From: Candidatus Omnitrophota bacterium
GTDB taxonomy: Bacteria; Omnitrophota; Gorgyraeia; Tantalellales; Tantalellaceae
Direction of reading: 5' to 3'
DNA: 6,206 nucleotides
NCBI GenBank assembly: GCA_030617085.1
Contig: JAUWWB010000065.1
Span: 1 to 6,206, forward strand
Part shown: positions 5,717-6,206 of the stretch, one piece after another
How positions within the stretch are numbered: the stretch's first letter is position 1
How the letters are laid out: every line of letters starts with the position of its first letter
The notes under the pieces: generated by a model
Database searches by the model: none
Told to the model about the DNA's origin: nothing
Seen by the model: only the letters and a program-made list of their open reading frames with translations
Position numbers and translations under genes: made by a program

Positions 5717-5774
5717 CAGGGTAAAGGGCAGGCACAGGGGCCTGCCCCTACATTTTTCTCCGAACTCCGAACTA
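5717..5774. repeat. Palindromic intergenic repeat, copy 2 (overlaps lpxC stop)
   Basis: This is the second copy of the element at 160-217 (56 of 58 identical), with hairpin arms GGGCAGG (5726-5732) and CCTGCCC (5741-5747) and the same following T-run on the plus strand. Its last three bases, CTA (5772-5774), read as TAG on the minus strand and are the stop codon of lpxC, so the gene's end and the repeat's edge coincide. It accounts for about half of the 121-bp gap between two genes that usually lie close together. Confidence 0.85.
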
Positions 5775-6206
5775 ACGCCCCGCCACATACTTTTCGTAAA
5801 TCCTCTTCACCATCTTCCCGTTAAGGCTGTGGCCCGACTTCTCGGCCACGAAGCGTCCGATGACGGGGCGGCCCAGCATGTAAAGGTCCCCTATCAGGTC
5901 AAGGACCTTGTGGCGCACGGGCTCGTTGGAAAAGCGCAGGCTCGTTCCGACAGGACCGTCATCGTCCATGACCAGGGTATTCTCAAGATCGGCTCCCTGA
6001 CCCAGGCCGGCCCGCAACAGCGCTTCCGCCTCCCTTTTGAGGCAATACGTCCTCGCCGGCGCTATTTCTTTCTCGAATGAATCCCAGTCCGGCCTTATGC
6101 TGAAGACCTCACGGCCTATGGAAGCGACGTCATGATCTATAAGATAAGAAACGCTGAAGGCCTCATCCGGGAAAACGCTAAGAGAACATCCGCCCTCCTC
6201 CACCCG
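5772..6206 (-). CDS. lpxC: UDP-3-O-acyl-N-acetylglucosamine deacetylase LpxC, C-terminal part
   Basis: The gene is cut by the right window edge: 144 residues of the C-terminal domain are visible, about half of the usual 300-odd, reading in frame through position 6206. LpxC is the zinc hydrolase that removes the acetyl group from UDP-3-O-acyl-GlcNAc, the first committed step of lipid A synthesis. Visible motifs are EIAPARTYCLKREAE, LENTLVMDDDG, EPVRHKVLDLIGDLYMLG and AEKSGHSLN. In HKVLD the histidine (5912-5910) and aspartate (5900-5898) are the expected zinc ligands, and the SGH histidine (5831-5829) is the expected catalytic one. The other zinc histidine lies outside the window. The segment YLIDHDVASIG lacks the HP pair common at this place (DFxHPxIG), a variation of unknown effect. 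The stop codon lies within a palindromic repeat. It is probably the first visible gene of the lpxC-fabZ-lpxI transcript. Confidence 0.93.
   Translation of the reverse strand, partial: RVEEGGCSLSVFPDEAFSVSYLIDHDVASIGREVFSIRPDWDSFEKEIAPARTYCLKREAEALLRAGLGQGADLENTLVMDDDGPVGTSLRFSNEPVRHKVLDLIGDLYMLGRPVIGRFVAEKSGHSLNGKMVKRIYEKYVAGR

Noticed and set aside
5198..5824. A 208-codon plus-strand open frame across fabZ and the lpxC end.
   Set aside because: It mirrors fabZ codon for codon, continues through the repeat into antisense lpxC, and has no recognisable domain.

Overview
The window encodes late steps of lipid A (endotoxin) biosynthesis and export, so it comes from a diderm, LPS-making bacterium. 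The use of LpxI rather than LpxH, a Gfo/Idh-family oxidoreductase next to lpxB, roughly balanced base composition and recurring palindromic intergenic repeats resemble environmental deep-branching lineages such as Omnitrophota, Desulfobacterota or Nitrospirota. No rRNA or taxonomic marker is present, so this is only an inference.

Layout, left to right. Positions 1-217 are intergenic: a leftward sigma70-like promoter (102-129), a hairpin-rich leader, and copy 1 of a 58-bp palindromic repeat (160-217). Next is msbA (218-2044, minus), an ABC half-transporter. A divergent promoter region (2045-2235) separates it from a rightward pair: the Gfo/Idh oxidoreductase (2236-3180) and lpxB (3256-4392). 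These two are separated by a 75-bp spacer that may hold a decayed repeat. lpxB converges on lpxI (4389-5189, minus), and both stop codons share one TTAA. fabZ (5186-5650, minus) overlaps lpxI by ATGA. A 121-bp spacer with short tandem repeats and repeat copy 2 follows. The 3' part of lpxC (5772 to the window end, minus) closes the window.

In the pathway, LpxC deacetylates UDP-3-O-acyl-GlcNAc. FabZ supplies elongating beta-hydroxyacyl-ACP. LpxI converts UDP-2,3-diacylglucosamine to lipid X. LpxB joins lipid X to UDP-2,3-diacylglucosamine to form the disaccharide. MsbA flips the finished lipid A core across the inner membrane. The oxidoreductase may modify the sugar nucleotide, as GnnA does, but this is unproven.

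The most notable points are these. Flipping the oxidoreductase-lpxB block would make all genes co-directional in the familiar order lpxC-fabZ-lpxI-oxidoreductase-lpxB-msbA, which suggests a local inversion. lpxA is absent from its usual place between fabZ and lpxI. Two near-identical palindromic repeats abut the stop codons of msbA and lpxC, and one supplies the lpxC stop. A repeat-like segment is translated in frame inside lpxB. I see no sign of a wholly new system: the genes are known families, and the novelty lies in arrangement and repeats.
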